Shown here piece after piece: positions 11,766-22,055 of a stretch of DNA of 64,000 bases; the stretch's first letter is position 1, and each line of letters opens with the position of its first letter. Position numbers and translations under genes: made by a program. The notes beneath the pieces were generated by a model, which saw only the letters and a program-made list of their open reading frames with translations, searched no databases and had not been told where the DNA came from. This DNA is from Microdochium bolleyi (taxonomy: Eukaryota; Ascomycota; Sordariomycetes; Xylariales; Microdochiaceae), in NCBI GenBank assembly GCA_001566295.1, contig KQ964252.1, positions 620,001 through 684,000 of the forward strand, given 5' to 3'.

Positions 11766-13487
11766 CTAGTGCCTGCCTAGCGAGCCAAGATCACCGTAGG
11801 GCAGACCAAAGTTGCTGCCACCCTTGAACTTGAGCGGAATATCATCCTCGATTTGCTCAGGCACTTCCGGCTCGTCCGCCGCGCCATCGTTGCCAGTTGA
11901 AGCAGGCGCCATGGGCGCTACGGGCGGCTCGACTGCTGCCGCAGCCTCCTCCGGCGCTACGTTCCGTAGCACCGTGGGCGTCGTATCGGTAGTCTGCAGC
12001 TTCTCAGAAAGCAATTGAAGGAAAGGCTCGTCAACGGCAGGTCTGTTCATCAGATGCGTGGGGCCGGTCAAGGGCCGGTCGCCTTCACTGGACTCGAAGA
12101 TGGCCGTTGGACCCTCCGAGATGGCCTGCCCATCTTCGCCATGTGACGACACGATCGCGACCGTCTCTCCTGTATGCTTGGCCATTCCCCGCTCGCTCGG
12201 TGACATGATATCGAGCACCTCCTCATTCGGAGTGGCCGCGCCGGAAGAGCCGGCTGTGTTGGCTGAAGCCGTAGACATCAACGTGGGGAGCTTGGAGAAC
12301 GACATGGAATGGTTGGGGGTGTGCCCAGCATGCATAGTCAGTCTGCTTGCCTCGGGGGCCTGGAGTGCCTGGATCGCTCTCTCTTTTGGAGACGTGCGAG
12401 CTCGGCTGCCGGGGGAACCACCGGGGGATCCCGCTGAAGGGCTGCCGGCCTTGGCGACAGGCGGAGAAGGTGGCACGGGCTCGTTCATCGCAAAAGTCGG
12501 CTTCTCAATAGTGGGCTGCTTCAGACGAATGCCCTCGAGTTGCGGCTGGACCTCGCTGACGTCAATGGACGGAATCTGCGGGGGGCATTCATTTGGTGAT
12601 CCTGATCGTGGTGAGGGGCCCTGCATGCGGGGGTCCAAGGGAATGAAAGGGCTCGACTCGGGCATGGTGACGCCTGATCCAGCGAACGGCTTCCCGGTGA
12701 GTGGCGAGATGCCGTCCTTGGGGCTCAGGAAGCGGATAGAGGCGCTGCCGGCGGAAGGACTTGTTGATGCACTCCTGTGCTTGCTCTGGGAAGCCGCGCG
12801 CGATTTGTTGCTGGGGCTCGATGTGTGTGATGATGCACGAGCCTGCTTGCCCATGAAGTCAAGCTGACGGGCGAGTGTGTCACGCTGCGTCTCGGCCAAT
12901 TGGGCTCTCTGCTCCAGCTCGACAATCTTGAGTTCCAGGCTTGTCTTGTGCTGCATCCACAGGTCCCGCTCTTCATCCATAATCTCGCGCTCCTCGCGGT
13001 ACACTTCCTCAGCGCGGGCTCGGTTGGCCTCTAGATGTGTCCGTTCAGCCTCCCAGTTCTCCAGGAGCCTGCGGTTCTGCAGAGTGACACGACGCAGCTG
13101 CAGGGCGAGTGTCGAGGCATCGAGGCTGTTGTCGGGCGAGGTGGCGAGCGAGGCGTTGCTGACGGCGGAGATGGAGGGCGAGCCCATCCAGGGCTGGGAG
13201 GAGTGCCTCGAGGGCGACAGGCTGCGCGTGCGCTTGTCGAGGTCTGATACAGGGGGGCTCAGGCGTGGTGAGCGGCTGTGCGGTGGGAATGGGATTGAGG
13301 CTGGGTTCGCGGCAATGCGGCCTGCGAGGTTGTCAAAGTAGTGGCGGTGGCCAGGAGCCTGAGGCTGGTGGAGAGCATGTGGCAGGGACAAGGGCGAGAC
13401 GTCGGAGCCGCGGTAGAAGCCCGAGTGGTCGTGATGGTCGTACATGCCGCCAGAAGGCAGGAAGGAGTCGGACGGCAGTCGCGACAT
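11766..13487 (-). CDS. Conserved fungal coiled-coil protein of unknown function
   Basis: A single exon of 573 residues, counted from the ATG at 13487 (CACCATGTC context); another ATG three codons upstream (13496) is weaker. The N-terminus is His/Pro/Ser rich. A heptad-like coiled coil spans roughly residues 125-215 (EAERTHLEANRARAEEVYRE and following). A long Ser/Pro/Gly-rich disordered stretch follows, including a proline-directed SPRSGSP cluster. A conserved-looking tail reads DDIPLKFKGGSNFGLPYGD. No catalytic domain is visible, and a scaffold role would be a guess. The reading frame continues after the stop (see 11391-11765), so the true C-terminus is uncertain. Confidence 0.75.
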   Translation of the reverse strand: MSRLPSDSFLPSGGMYDHHDHSGFYRGSDVSPLSLPHALHQPQAPGHRHYFDNLAGRIAANPASIPFPPHSRSPRLSPPVSDLDKRTRSLSPSRHSSQPWMGSPSISAVSNASLATSPDNSLDASTLALQLRRVTLQNRRLLENWEAERTHLEANRARAEEVYREEREIMDEERDLWMQHKTSLELKIVELEQRAQLAETQRDTLARQLDFMGKQARASSHTSSPSNKSRAASQSKHRSASTSPSAGSASIRFLSPKDGISPLTGKPFAGSGVTMPESSPFIPLDPRMQGPSPRSGSPNECPPQIPSIDVSEVQPQLEGIRLKQPTIEKPTFAMNEPVPPSPPVAKAGSPSAGSPGGSPGSRARTSPKERAIQALQAPEASRLTMHAGHTPNHSMSFSKLPTLMSTASANTAGSSGAATPNEEVLDIMSPSERGMAKHTGETVAIVSSHGEDGQAISEGPTAIFESSEGDRPLTGPTHLMNRPAVDEPFLQLLSEKLQTTDTTPTVLRNVAPEEAAAAVEPPVAPMAPASTGNDGAADEPEVPEQIEDDIPLKFKGGSNFGLPYGDLGSLGRH

Positions 13488-16400
13488 GGTGAGCATTGTG
13501 ATGGCCGGGCGCGAGCCACAGTTGGCTTGTGGTTGGGGCCTAGCGGGCAGTTATATGGCGTAGTATGGCGTAGTGAGGAGGGCAGTTTTCCCCCTGACGT
13601 AGTTGAGTGACTCGTAGCCGGTGGGGCCCGAAAACGCGCCGAAAGTGGTCTTAGTCGTGGGATCGGGGAGGCAAGGTACAGCAACAATTGCAAACCAATG
13701 TCGATGTGCATGCAAGATTTGGAGGATTGGAAGTTGACAAGTCGACAAGATGAGAAGAAAGGTCAGGAGAACCAGGGGATCAATCAGCCTAGTGGCAGAC
13801 GGACCGACGAAGCTTGGGCTGCTGGCTCTTCTCAAGAGAGGGTCTTGAGGAAGCTCGAACTGGCGGTGTTGCGGCTCGGGGCCAGCAGGAGCAGGAACAG
13901 GGCTGGTGACTGGGCTCGAACTGGGTCGCTATGCGTGCGCTCGACGTGGCAAGCGGGTACAGGCGGGGCCGGGCCTGGCTCCTCTCGGTCAAGCGTGCCC
14001 AAGGTGTGGACTCGCACGCAGGAACGCAGGTACGCTTCGGGCTCGCGGGCGAATCGCGAGGGGACGAGTTCGTTATGCAGAGCCCGCTGTGTGTTTCGGC
14101 TCGCTGGCGTGCTGCAGATTCAAGTGTGCTGGCAAGGCCAGTAGGGCCGAGAGCAGACGGAGTAGAGTGGCTTCTTCGTCGGGCAGGTGTCTGTCTAGCT
14201 GTGGGTCGACGCTGGCGTGTGCTCGGTCACCTCGGTGTGGTTGTGTGTAGACAGCTCTGTGGGCGTGGCTTCCATGCTCGTCCGGACTGTCTTGCTGGCG
14301 CCGAGGATTATCGCAGAGATGTCGGGAGCACGGCAGGCAAGAGATGATGGACAGAAGAGCTGTCAAGAACTCGAGATGGAAGGGGGGTGGAAGGGGGTTG
14401 ATAGGTAGATGACGGGCAAAGGGTTCTAGCGGCCGATCCGGCCCAGGCACTAATTACGACAAACAGAGGACGAGCAGCACGCCTTCTGTCAGTGATCAGC
14501 CATTACAGGACGAGACAGGCCAGGGGGTGTGCGGCGTGCAAAGAGGCCGGAGTATGGGGAAACAGACCGCAGATGGGCTCAGGCGAGCAGTGGCGGCCGA
14601 ATCACAGCGGCCGGATCAGCCAGCGGGCGGGCCTCGCAAGGGGTGCCGTCGCCGGCTATTTGCTGCAACGTCCAGGGGCGTGTGCCTCTGAAGACCTCGC
14701 TCCTTTTCTCAGAAAGGGTCCGCGTCCCACGAGCTTCCTCGGCCGGCGCCAAGCTTCGGCTGGTGGAGGACAGCCGGCGAAGAGGGTGTCCACGGGCCAC
14801 CAGTGCCTGTCTCAGCGCTGCTGCATAAGACACTCGGGTGCCACCCACACCCTCGGCTCGACGGGAGTCAGCCGGCGCAGCAGGCAGGCTCGGCAGGGCT
14901 GGCTGGCTGAGGGATGGCTTGAGACGCTGCTGCCGCTCCTGTCGCAGCACCGGTGCTTTTTCCAGAGGGTCAGGCGAGATAAGAGACGGGCCAGAAAGCG
15001 CACCTATGCGCAGTATCTAATTTAGACCAATTGGTAGACAGCCAGCTCGACCGCCTGCCAGGCTCGGCAAAAGACCGGACTCGACCCAGGCGGCGACACG
15101 CTGGGGGCCGGCAGCTGCTGCTCCTCGGGTGGGTTCGGACTCGAGGATGGGCTGTTGTCAGCCTGCCACGTCGTGGCATTGCTTTGCGCTGATACCTCAC
15201 CGCAATCTGCCTGTGATTGGAAATAGAAACCACCGTGCGGGCAGTCGAGTCGTCAGGCACAATGGCCGCGAGAGTTCGCACAAGGGGCGCCACCTGCAGC
15301 GCGTAGCCAGAGCTAGCTGCCCGGTCGGGTCTTCACATGTTTCGCAGCAGACTGTAGGTGCGTCGTGGTCTGCTTCCTGCGTGTCAAGGTGGCTGGCTGG
15401 CTCAAGTGGTCCCTGGACGGTATCCAGTGAAGTCTAATAGCGTTCGAGAGGTAGCTCTTCAGTGCTTGATGCGGTGCCGTCACACCGCCCACCGCCGATG
15501 GGATTTCGCTGCAATGCAATGCACAAGTTGGTCCCAGCCAACATCCAAATCAGCAACAAATCCCAGAGCGCCCATCACACCCAGACAAAGGCAGAGATGC
15601 CCTCTCTCCCTTGCACCTGTCTCATCCGAGCCCTGTTGGCTGCAAGGGGGGCAAGGCGCGGGCCGCGGATCGCCTCCCCAGAGGTCAGCCACCGTCGCAC
15701 ACGCAACACCACCTCCTCGACGGCACATGCGACGTGATGGCTGGAGCTCAGCCGTGGACGGATGCTGTCGTCTCCAAGGACGTCACACCTGAACGGGGCG
15801 CCACACGCGCCTGGCGACGGATCTTGCAACTGCAGGAAAGTGCAGACCAGCAGAACATGCGCACTGATTACCTGAAGTCCAATACTTACTTTCCTTCACA
15901 TACACTCGGCTGGAGAGGGTCAGATGCACATGTCACCCATGGATCAAAGGGTCCTCTCCAAGCACCTCTGTGCATAAATCAAGGGTCCAGCAGGGTTTGT
16001 GCGAGACACGGCTCCGGCCACTGAAAGAGGCAAGTCAGCGTGCCGCTTCTGTCGATTTTGGGCTCGACACGCTCGGCGTCTCTTTGGATCCTGTCAATAC
16101 GCACGAAGGAGGCAGGCTCCAGCGTCGGCATCCTGTGGCCCCCACATTGGCCCAGGCAATATGCACTGCGGGCCTGTCGTTTTCTGCCCTCATGACCTGC
16201 TAGCGCCTGCAGGGTCCTGCACCCTCCACTCTCTCGGGCAGTGGGTTCTCTCGAGTTTTTCTTCACGATGGCTTCAAGGCCCGAACGCCCCGCCGAAGTC
16301 GACAATGGCCGCACCTGCGCCGCGCACGCACCGGCTCCGCCCAGCATGCGGAGTCGGCGGCTAGCACAGGACGACCGGCAAAGTCTGGCCCGTCTTCACG

Positions 16401-17820
16401 CCTCGACCTTGATGTCGACATGCACAGGAGCACATGTTCCAGCATCGGCCAACGTGCTTCTGTGCTTGACTCAGACTTTGCCGAAGCTCCGCGTCTGTGC
16501 CGGGCCTGGATAGGTCGAAGACTCGACGGTACCCTATATACATGCCTTTTCAGTGCTTCAAGGTATGCATCACCATCCTGCCACAGCATTGCTCGGCCAC
16601 TCTGCTCTACTCTAGCACAGCGCCCAGTCTTTCACCCGCAGACGTTGGCAACCAAAGTCACGTCACGTCCTGCCCGACACGACCGGGCTTGCACCTGTGA
16701 ATCTGGGGCCTGCACCCCACACTCCGCAGGGTCTGGATCTCACAATGGGTGGCAATACGAACCTGGCACGTTCCGGCTCGTCGCACCCCACGCTCTCTCC
16801 TCCGCAACCGGTGGGCATGACTGGCCTGCCTCCTCCCACGATCCTCGTCCTGCCGGGCCGCATTTGCCCGTGGTCCGCCCAGACGGAAATTTGCTCATCT
16901 CAAATCCCGTGAGCCATGCCCACCAAGGCACCGACCAGTCAATGGACCTTCCACATCAGCATAGGTGCGCCAAACAAGTTCCCCAAGGGACTTACCGCTT
17001 CGTCGTTGTCGTCCCGTCCGCACTGGGAGATGCTCCGCCGAGTTCGCAGCATGAAGTGGCCTCAATATACAAAGGAGCCGCCTCAGGTGGTACAGACCGG
17101 TAAGCGAGCACGGCTACCACCACACAGCATGCTGTTAGATTTTGTGCCATGCCGAGGGTGGTGATGAAAGGCATGGGTTGGGTGTTTTGTGCTCAACCCC
17201 ACGGCCAACAACATGCATGGCTGCAGCACCCCTTGGGTCGGCGGTACGTCCTCGTTGTTTACAGATCCCGGACTGCCCAATCCGGGCCGGGGCGCAGCAC
17301 GAGTACGATGCACTGCAACGCTCCGTGCTGCCCACCCTCCTCTCTCCTCCTTGGAAGGAATCTTGGAAGGTTCGAGCGGGCAGGCGCTTCGTCCCGCGAT
17401 TTTGCGGAGTGTGGGACAAATAGTTCTAGAGCCACATGCACCCCAGTTTCCACAACCACACTCACTTAGATCGTGGTGGGAGGGGGCGGTCTGACACCAC
17501 TTTTACCCCATGCGACGAGGCCCACGAGATGCCGGCATGTCGGTTAAAAGACCTTAACGGACGGCTGTGTTCCTCCCCATGGGGGGCCTGCGCGTGCGCG
17601 CCATGCCGACAGAAAGCACCTCTGATATCATGCGGCTCCGCACACAGGTGCTGGCTGTTACTGCGCTTCCACTTCCCCGCCCTGGTCGAGGCCCGGGGGA
17701 ATACGGAATGATCGAAGCCACGCTAATGTCGGCCCAATGCGTGCGTCCCCGACTCTGCATCTGTAGTACGGGCTAGGTGCGGAGCCGACGTCGTCTTGTG
17801 ACTCTTGGGCCCTCCAAATG

Positions 17821-17919
<99 letters not shown>

Positions 17920-17929
17920 NNNNNNNNNN

Positions 17930-17999
<70 letters not shown>

Positions 18000-19328
18000 T
18001 TCTTTGCATGCATGACAACTTTAGTCCGCCCGCGTCGGGCCAGCTTGGCTTTGGCGTTCTCGCAGATGCTTTCAATAGCCTGGGCGGTAAGTTTTGCTTG
18101 CTCGCCTCACCTGGTGTGTGGTCGCGTGACTTTAAGATGGAGCACCGCGTATGCGATTGAAGGCACCTAAACTGTATTTTGGAACTTCACGTGTCATTAG
18201 AGTCAAAGCTGTTCTCCGCGAACGAGAAACCTGGGGAGAAGGTTTCAAGGCGGACAGATGGAGTCTAAAATCCTTCGTGGGGTCAGTGAGCAGAGAGGGT
18301 CCAAGTTCCAGCAAGTCTGATGACGGAAAGAACCCGCTCTGAATCTCGAAGCAATTCACGCCATCAAGTATGTCTCCGGCACAGGCCGAGGAGAGACACA
18401 CCACCAGGAGGTGCGACATCTTTTTCTAGGGCTAAGGAGCATACAGTGCGATACCCACATTGAGGCAGGAAGCTGTTGGCAGAGCTGATTATGTGGCCAT
18501 TTAAAAATGACAAACTTCCTTTCTTCGCAAGATATAGCAATATGGCCCCTTCACGTCTAGTTCAAAGAAGGAGTCTATGGGGCAAGGGAGAAGCGGGAAG
18601 GCGTGAGTAAACGGTTCTCAAGCTGTGCGGGGCTATTCACTGCCTCGGGCTCTCAACATTTGACCAGTGCTATAATTGTATGGCTGGCTTGTTCTGGCCA
18701 CCCAATTCTTCATTCGGCATGTGGTATAATTGTTGTCCAGTCTTCGAAATTCGTGTGCTGTGCTTTGGGCTTCAGGCGGATGTTTTCACTGTGGGAAGGA
18801 CCTGGTGTGTATGTAAGGCGCTCTTGCAACGAGCCGTTCATTGCTTGCTTTCGGCCAGGTTTACACGATGTTCGGTATAAGTGAGTTGGCCCGCCACGTG
18901 ATTTGGTAACAGCGCTTGCAACAAAATGATGTCTACAGGGATGGCCACCCATTTGTGCCAGTGCCAGTCTAGCCTCTGCATCGAGTGCTCTTGTCTTAAC
19001 GCAAGGTTAATGTGTCAAGATGCCGGTGAATTGCCAATATTGTTTCACAATGGCTCGATTTCGCACGGGTCTTGCTGGAACAGCACTCATGGTGTATTCT
19101 ACGAGCTCTTTCGATGCTATATGCCGTGGTACCTGTCCATAAAGTGAGAGAATCACGCGTGAGGATCTGTGATTCGCAACCTCACCCTTGGTCCGGGTTT
19201 GTTTCTGTTGCGTGAGCTAAGGGGCCGGTAGTAGCGTGTGGTGTTTCCCTACGAGGTTGTTGACTGTCTTGAAGCTCTCTGGTGTTGTTGGTCGGTCGGG
19301 CATCGCCATCCTGCGAAGCCTCCACGAC
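13488..19328. other. 5.8-kb gene-free region
   Basis: No frame has recognisable domains or a plausible exon chain. Translations on both strands are dominated by Arg, Pro, Ser and Cys, as expected for noncoding GC-rich DNA. It holds the promoter of the 13487 gene at the left and the probable 3' UTR of the IlvD-type gene at the right. The only clear structure is the (AG)n tract with a gap at 17825-17997. From about 18.1 to 19.2 kb the base composition becomes more AT-rich. Confidence 0.45.
17825..17997. repeat. (AG)n microsatellite with a 10-N assembly gap
   Basis: Pure AG repeat of about 160 called bases, broken by ten N at 17920-17929. The gap has a round size and lies inside the repeat, so the true length is unknown and probably greater. 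The Arg-Glu and Ser-Leu repeat translations across it are not genes. Confidence 0.98.
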
Positions 19329-21527
19329 CTATATCCCACCACTCTGGTCTCCCGATCCAGCTGGTCCCGCCGCCCTCAGGAACGCAAAGTCGCAGCCCTC
19401 CTCCGCCTGCAGGACCTCCCTTATGAACAGCCCGCGATAACCCCTGATCCTCTTCGGCACCATCCACTCGGGCGGCTTCCCATCACCATCACCACCACCT
19501 CCGCCTGCCAGCTTCTGCAGCCTCTCCCTCCGCTCCGTCTGCCTCCTCCGTATCTCCCCGTCCTCGACCTCTAGCCTCAGCACCCTGCTCTCGACATCAC
19601 AATAGATCAGATCCCCATCCTGCACCACCCCCAGCACGCTGTCTAGATCCGCCGCCTCGGGACTGACGTGCAGCACCACACTGCCCCCAGCGGTCCCGCT
19701 CATCCGCCCGTCCGAGATGCGCAGCATGTCCGTGACCCCCATCCCTCCTTCCTCTTTCCTCTTGCTCAGCTTCCGCGGGATCGGGATCAGCCCGCTCTCC
19801 GGCATCCCCGGGTTCCCCTTCGGTCCTATCCCCTGCAGCACCAGCACGCTGTCCCCGTCGACGTCGAGGTCGGGCGAGTCGATCCGCGCCGCGAGGTCCG
19901 CGGGACTCGTGAACACCACCGCGCGGCCCGTGAACTTGGTAATGAGCCTGCGGTTCTTGCTCGCGCTGGCCTTCATCACCGCCCCTCCGCCGCCCCCGCC
20001 CCCGCCCGCTGCCGGGCATAGGTTGCCCTTGAGCACGACGAGCGAGGAGGACGGGTATATCGGGTCGTCGAGCGGGTGGATGCAGTGCTCCGCGAACGCG
20101 TCCCTGGGCACGGGGGTCTGCCGCGCCATGTGCAGGTCCAGCTCCTGGCCCAGGTTGCGCCCCGTGACGGTCGTCGCGTCGAGGTGCAGCAAGGGGCGGA
20201 GCTCGTGGAGCAGGGCCGGCATCCCGCCGGACCGGTGCAGGTCGAGCATGTAGTTGTCCCCGCTGGGCTTGAGGTCCACGAGCAGCGGGGTGGTGCGGCC
20301 GATGGCGTCGACCGTGTCGAGCGTGATGCGCGGGCCGGTGAGGGACGGGTGCCGCCCGATGATGGCCATGAGGTGGACGATGGCGTTTGTCGAGCCGCCG
20401 GTCGCCTGGAGGACTGTGATCGCGTTGAGGAAGGACTGGCGGGTCAGGAGGGACTGGGGGCGGAGCGGGTTCGCGGAAGAGGAGGAGGTGGTAGTGTCGG
20501 GAGATGTGATGTCGTTGTTGGAGTCGTTGTTGATGTTGTTGTTCTCAGCGACCGTCCGCCCGAGTAGTGTAGTGGCTGCCAGCCGGCCTGTCTCCTCGGC
20601 GACTCGTAGCCGGGCAGCCGAGACGGCGGGTGGTGTCGCCCCGTTGAGCGGCATCATACCCAGCGCAACGAGGATACAGGCCATTGTGCTCGCCGTGCCC
20701 ATAACGCCGCACGTTCCTGCCTTTGACATTGCACGGCAAAGTTAGTCCTCGTGCTATTCTCGCGTACGCAGATGGTGACCACCATTGACATCCTCTACCA
20801 AAAGAAGAAAGTAGAGCAACAGAGGAAGAAGGTTGGTAGCGAGAACACTCACCGTCGGCGCCAACTCGTCGTTGACGGCAGCGATATCCTCCACATCGAT
20901 CGCCCCGGCCCTGTACGCCGCCCAGTGGCTGCGACAGTCCGTACAGGCGCCGACCCTCTTCCCGCCGTGGCTGCCCGGCATCATCGGCCCCGTGACGAGG
21001 TGCACGGCCGGCTTGTCCGCGCTGATCGCGCCCATGAGCTGCGCGGGCACCGTCTTGTCGCACCCGCCCACCAGCACCACGCTGTCCACGGGCTGCGCGC
21101 GCACCATCTCCTCGGTGTCCATGCTCATCAGGTTCCGGAGGAACATGCTCGTCGGGCTGGCGAAGGACTCGTGGACGCTGATGGTGGGGAACTCCATGGC
21201 CAGCCCGCCCGCGAGGTGGACGCCGCGCTTCACGGCGTCGACGAGCTGCGGCGCGTTGGCGTGGCACGGGTTGAAGGCCGAGTAGGTGTTGACGATGCCG
21301 ACGATGGGCCGGGAGAGCGAGGCCTCGGAGAAGCCGAGGGCCTTGATGAAGGCCTTGCGCAGGAACAGCGCGAAGTGCGGGTCGCCGTAGCCCGGGAGCG
21401 ACTGGCGCAGGCCGTACGCCGCCGCGCCGGACGGGAGGGGTCGGGTGAGGTCGTAGTCGGTGTATGCAATGTGACTGCTGCCGGAGTCACCGGCCTGTGC
21501 TGGTGGCGGCGGTGGTGGTTGGGACAT
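19329..21527 (-). CDS. IlvD/Edd-family dehydratase (dihydroxy-acid or sugar-acid dehydratase)
   Basis: Two exons, 21527-20853 and 20720-19329; 688 residues. The intron (20721-20852) has a GTGAGT donor, a GACTAAC branch site and an AAAG acceptor. The family uses an Fe-S cluster and Mg2+ to dehydrate 2,3-dihydroxy acids or aldonic acids to 2-keto acids. The expected cluster cysteines are present: C88 (FNPCH), C156 (GGCDKT) and C229 (GTCGVMGTAST), and the GACTDC block is at 194-198. The protein exceeds the usual 570-600 residues because of an Asn/Ser/Thr-rich insert (NNNINNDSNND, about residue 288) and a Gly8 run inserted in the GNLCP...AVMK loop. No mitochondrial presequence is obvious, and overall similarity seems closer to arabinonate-type dehydratases than to Ilv3. 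I therefore leave the substrate open. Confidence 0.88.
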
Positions 21528-22055
21528 TGTGGCGGAACGGCTGCCGCTTTGCTACCTCGAAATGTCACACAAGGCTCTTCTTGGGGAAGTGGAAAAACAG
21601 ATCCTGTGTGCAGGGCTGGAAGAAGCCGGCATTGTGCGCTCCCGTGTGTCGTATACGATCACGTCATACGCTCCAACCTCGACCTCAACCAAGAAGACCG
21701 GAGCCCCGGTGCGGGGTTCGGCAGCGGGATGATAGCGCGGGCTCCACTTCATCCCGGAGCCCGGAGCCGTGTGACGGGAGTGCAAGAAGCATGGCTGGGA
21801 GCTCCTGGCTATCACGCGCATCAGCACGAGCCAGACCATCATTGATTACAGGACACGTGTTCTCCTGTCTGAGGACAAGTACTATGGATAAAATGTATTC
21901 TTTTGTCTATCCATCCGGGAGGATGCCATGTCTACCCTCTATCATATCCTTTGTCTGTTCCTTGTACGGCAACCCTTTGTCCTCCCGAGGCGTCCCGTCC
22001 TCAAATTCAATTTGCATGCTTGCTTGTAATCTTTCATGAAAGCACCACCAACTAA
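21528..22055. other. Promoter of the IlvD-type gene and 3' UTR of the ENA-type ATPase
   Basis: A short spacer between two minus-strand genes. No coding signal or repeat was recognised. Confidence 0.5.

Noticed and set aside
17777..18160. Apparent Arg-Glu repeat protein across the (AG)n tract
   Set aside because: It is a translation of a microsatellite and an N gap.
20751..21845. 364-codon open frame on plus opposite the IlvD-type gene
   Set aside because: It overlaps the conserved exon of the dehydratase on the other strand and has only low-complexity Arg/Ala/Val translation.
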